DNA of 49,794 nucleotides from Acidobacteriota bacterium (GTDB taxonomy: Bacteria > Acidobacteriota > Thermoanaerobaculia > Multivoradales > Multivoraceae), in the NCBI GenBank assembly GCA_026707325.1, contig JAPOXA010000004.1, positions 1-49,794 on the forward strand, written 5' to 3'. Made by a program: the position numbers and the translations under genes. The notes under the pieces were generated by a model. That model had not been told where the DNA came from. It saw nothing but the letters and a program-made list of their open reading frames with translations, and searched no databases. Positions 49,738 to 49,794 of the stretch are shown piece after piece; the first letter of the stretch is position 1, and each line of letters starts with the position of its first letter.

Positions 49738-49794
49738 CCGAGCTACTGCCAGAAGTTGTGGATCCGATGATGTAGATCAGGCGGCGTATCCTCC

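Noticed and set aside
1..49794. tRNA, rRNA genes, CRISPR arrays and insertion sequences
   Set aside because: No cloverleaf-like sequence, no regularly spaced repeats and no transposase frames were seen anywhere in the window.

Overview
The window looks like a piece of a high-GC chromosome from a Gram-negative-type bacterium. Supporting signs are a TAXI-TRAP lipoprotein receptor, two TRAP permease sets, exported proteases and an endonuclease-type MutL. The gene mix, including an FbiC (CofG-CofH) fusion with an unfused CofE and a DQHVAHE variant of the MutL metal motif, would suit Acidobacteriota or a similar uncultured lineage. That assignment is an inference of low confidence. All percentages and similarities here are by eye; nothing was computed or searched.

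Layout. 1-7.2 kb is an accessory segment on the minus strand: a 2046-residue P-loop NTPase of unknown family, with a Phd/PIN-type toxin-antitoxin pair upstream. 7.3-20.2 kb holds nfuA, an enoyl-CoA hydratase, a CinA-type domain protein, an exported M16 protease overlapping an exported PQQ-type beta-propeller, a TAXI-TRAP transporter, a PaaK-type CoA ligase, a DUF4230 protein and an LLM-family oxidoreductase. 20.2-26.9 kb is a compact minus-strand cluster for the deazaflavin cofactor F420: fno, cofE, cofD, cofC, fbiC and a methyltransferase, mostly joined by 4-base overlaps. 27-33.6 kb carries terC, a glutathione transferase, a CoA-transferase, a broken hicA beside an intact hicB, an Mrr_N-like winged-helix gene with a possible frameshift, a second LLM oxidoreductase, a RidA protein and mgtE. 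33.7-38.3 kb is housekeeping: recO, mutL, rnc and asnS. 38.4-42.5 kb holds a DUF2085 gene, a tandem pair of related small membrane proteins, a flavin/F420-type oxidoreductase with an SDR, and a MATE transporter. 42.6-48.5 kb is a possible methyl-compound module: a DctQ/DctM TRAP permease without a receptor, an FAD-oxidase/GcvT fusion, and a divergent DmdA-like GcvT protein. 48.6-49.8 kb is accessory again: hicB, a hicA interrupted by an in-frame TGA, and a Vsr endonuclease.

How it fits together. The F420 operon should make and reduce F420, and the two LLM proteins and possibly the split-barrel flavoprotein are candidate users. The TRAP genes and the two folate-type GcvT proteins suggest uptake and demethylation of methylated osmolytes or amines.

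Two cross-cutting signals stand out. First, several unrelated genes have a TAnnnT box 6-10 bases before the start codon and no Shine-Dalgarno sequence, which suggests leaderless transcripts; this also corrects several start choices. Second, both HicAB loci keep the antitoxin but have a damaged toxin gene.
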